Below are positions 29,621 to 31,703 of a stretch of DNA of 31,703 nucleotides, one piece after another. The notes below the pieces were generated by a model that was not told the origin of the DNA, searched no databases, and was given only the letters and a program-made list of their open reading frames with translations. This DNA is from Cylindrotheca closterium. Taxonomy: Eukaryota; Bacillariophyta; Bacillariophyceae; Bacillariales; Bacillariaceae. The translations under genes were made by a program, and so were the position numbers. The DNA lies in the NCBI GenBank assembly GCA_933822405.4, contig CAKOGP040001101.1, positions 1 through 31,703 on the forward strand, written 5' to 3'. Within the stretch, counting starts at the first letter, position 1; each line of letters opens with the position of its first letter.

Positions 29621-31703
29621 GCTACCAGAGATTCAATGGAAGCATCTGAAACACTATGTTGATTATGGGAAGAAGCTCAATCTTAATCAGATTGGAGCAA
29701 CTGTCCCAGCTACAGTTCCTGGAACTTCTCCAGCGACAAGCATTATCACTGGTGGAACATCAAGTGTTATGGGAAGCGTTAACACACCTTTGCGACTTAC
29801 TGGTACTACAGGTAATCAGATGATGCAAGTACCTTCGGGAATGCAACTGATGCAGATACCAACTCAAGGTGGCGGCACTGTGACTGTCCCTTACTCAATG
29901 AATGCTAATGGTGAGATTGCGTTCAGTGGAATGCAACTCAGCCAACAAGGCTTCAGTGGTGCTCAAGTGCGCCAAGGATTTGATGCAACCCAAGCTCAAA
30001 CCCCGCAGGTCATGAAGACTGGCTATTTTGATACGTCAAATGTCTTCCACGATGCTATCAAGGGAAAGGATGAGAATGGCAATGATGTCTATCTTATTCC
30101 ATGTCCTACTGGAACGACTAATGTTGAACTTCAATCCGACTGGCACTATGCTAGTGAAAATGAAGACTTGCCAGATCTTGCTACTGAAGCAGATCAAGGT
30201 ATGCAGTTCATTCAAATCTGCAGAAACGAAAGGGATCCATTTGGTTTGCTTGATCACGTCATCATGGACAGTGGTTGTACAAACACCACCATTTGTAATG
30301 GTGAGCTCATGCATGGACTACGTCAAGCTGAGAAAGAGCTCAATATGCACACTAACGTGGGCAGCAGAGTCCTTGATGAAGAAGGATTTCTAGGAAGATT
30401 TCCGCCCCCCAGTCTATTATGATGAAGACGGAATTGCCAATGTACTTGCTATGCGCGAGATGATTGCTGCGGGATACCGCATTACCATGGATACTGATTT
30501 TGACAATGCCTTTGTTGTGCATTGCGATGGAGACAGACAGATGCGATTTATGAATCGCAAGGGTGTGTATGTGTTGGAGCAACTTGGAGCAAATGTCGAA
30601 CCAGGTGCCAAAGAGACAAGTGCGATGTATTGTCGCCAGTTAAGCAACGTAAATAAACAACCCCATTTCGAACTTTCTTCAAAACAGAATGGATATGCTG
30701 GACTTTGGATGACTGCGAAGATGGCAACTGTTTGAAAGAACAAGGAAAGATTCACTCCAAGACAAGTCAAGGCTGCAATGGAAGCAAGAAGTGCTGTGCA
30801 CATACTCAATGCTCCAAGCACCAAAAGTCTGAAGTATGCAATCCGATCTGGTCTCATCAAGAACTGTCGTATCACTGAAGAAGCGACCAATCATGCCGAA
30901 GCAATCTTTGGACCTGACGCATCTACTTTGAAAGGCAAGTCGACAAGACCAACTCCGAAGAAGACACACAATGACTTCTTCAGTCCACCAGAGGAATTGT
31001 ATCAACACAATCGAACAATTACCGTCTGTATTGATCACATGGAGATCAAGAATGCTAAGTTTCTCACCTGCATTGATACCACTGTGCGTTATCGCTCATG
31101 TATTCCCGTGCAGAACCTGAAGACTGACCCTGTATTTGACGCATTGGATAAGATATTCCGCCGCTACAATAAGGCAGGCTTTCATGTCAAGACAATCAAG
31201 TGTGATTGAGCTTTCATCCCTCTGACGGATGATATGCTAGATGATATGGGTGTTACTATTGACCCAACTGCAGCTGGAGACCACAAGCCTACAGCTGAGC
31301 GAAACAATCGAACGCTGAAAGAAAGAGTTAGAGTAGCTCTTGCACGATTACCCTACAGAGTGGTACCAAAGGTGATCACTGAATGTCTTGAATGTCTTTC
31401 CCCCAAAAGACAGTATTTCCTCACATTTTAGTCCGCAGCAACTCATTGATAATGTCAATATCAACTACAAGAGTGACATGGTTGCTGAGCTTGGACAGTC
31501 TGTTCATGCAATTGGGACGGATTCCAATAATTCGATGGAACCGCAAAGTATTGAAGCAATCTACATTGAACCTACGAAGGGACAACGTACAGGGCACCAA
31601 GTGCTCAACCTCAATACTAAGAAGATGATTTCTCGACCCAAGGTTGTCGTACTACCCGTTACCGATCAAGTAATCCAGCGTGTTGAAGCTTGGGCTGCTG
31701 CCA
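29621..31703 (+). pseudogene. pol: Copia pol of element B: protease and integrase, incomplete
   Basis: A Gln/Thr/Gly-rich linker leads to the protease site HVIMDSGCTNTTICN near 30255-30300. A one-base gain in the C6 run near 30405 shifts the frame to PVYYDEDGIANVLAM. The pre-integrase region (RSAVHILNAPSTKSLKYAI) follows a TGA at 30733-30735. Integrase catalytic residues appear as TVCIDHMEI, TIKCD and AERNNRTLKERVR, with a TGA at 31207-31209 where relatives have an Arg after CD. A last shift near 31385, at a repeated GAATGTCTT, gives NVFPPKDSISSHFSP and an integrase tail (TGHQVLNLNTKKMISRPK) that stays open to the window end. Confidence 0.85.

Larger units (their letters stand above)
27994..31703 (+). 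mobile_element. Copia-type LTR retrotransposon B, degraded, runs off the window
   Basis: A + strand element with a candidate 5' LTR, a Copia-type gag with zinc knuckle, a DSG protease and an integrase, in Copia order. RT, RNase H and the 3' LTR would lie beyond the end of the window. At least four frameshifts and three in-frame TGA codons show it is inactive. Its proteins are clearly different from those of element A (zinc knuckle present, DSG protease), so it belongs to another Copia lineage. Confidence 0.85.

Noticed and set aside
1..31703. CRISPR arrays, tRNA or rRNA genes
   Set aside because: No regularly spaced direct repeats and no cloverleaf or rRNA core sequence was noticed on reading. 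A covariance-model scan was not possible.
1..31703. A nuclear code in which TGA is a sense codon
   Set aside because: The MORN gene ends at a TGA in a sensible place with a short, unrelated frame after it, and Copia A pol ends at a TGA, so TGA seems to act as a normal stop.

Overview
The window looks like a transposon-rich stretch of a eukaryotic nuclear genome, most probably a diatom or another stramenopile. The evidence is two Copia-type LTR retrotransposons whose protease, integrase and RT signatures resemble the CoDi-type Copia elements of diatoms, a transposon coding for a DDE nuclease, a 3'-5' exonuclease and a Ulp1 protease, and two host genes that each carry one very short intron (70 and 68 bp). 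No taxonomic search was possible, so the assignment is an inference.

Layout. 1-1525: pentanucleotide microsatellites and a long, nearly perfect inverted repeat (arms 198-421 and 1302-1525) around about 880 bp of apparently non-coding DNA. 1691-6156: a decayed cut-and-paste transposon on the + strand, readable as AT-hook, Cys-rich (DUF6729-like) domain, DDE nuclease, RNase D/WRN-like exonuclease, Cys-rich tail and Ulp1/SENP protease, broken by about five frameshifts. 6157-7713: non-coding, including GC-rich palindromes and an E2F-like site upstream of the next gene. 7714-12763: an intact NUP98-NUP96 homologue of 1659 residues with FG repeats, a GLEBS motif, an autoproteolytic HFS site and a Nup96 solenoid. 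12928-16007 (- strand, convergent): an intact MORN-repeat protein of 1003 residues.

16119-24371: Copia element A, a complete but degraded LTR retrotransposon on the - strand. It has LTRs of 151 and 166 bp, a polypurine tract, gag and pol in one reading frame separated by a TGA, a second TGA in pol, and a YVDG in place of the RT YVDD. Its gag gene is split by a 1704-bp nested insertion (21117-22820) with an exact 16-bp target-site duplication and a (TA)7 tail. That insert carries an unrecognised ORF with an internal protein repeat. 24372-25637: gene-poor, with a TATA-like promoter candidate and a 21-bp tandem repeat. 25638-27991: remains of a zinc-knuckle, gag-like gene and a downstream ORF of unknown family. 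These are cut by Copia element B (+ strand, 27994 to the window end), whose candidate 5' LTR, gag, protease and integrase are visible but broken by frameshifts and TGA codons.

The two host genes are uninterrupted while every mobile-element ORF is damaged. In the retroelement-like ORFs, the nonsense codons that are not explained by a frameshift are all TGA. This fits CGA-to-TGA change at CpG sites, although UGA readthrough between gag and pol of element A is an alternative worth testing. The best candidates for something undescribed are the exonuclease/Ulp1 transposon, the nested 1.7-kb insert, and the unclassified gag-like gene.
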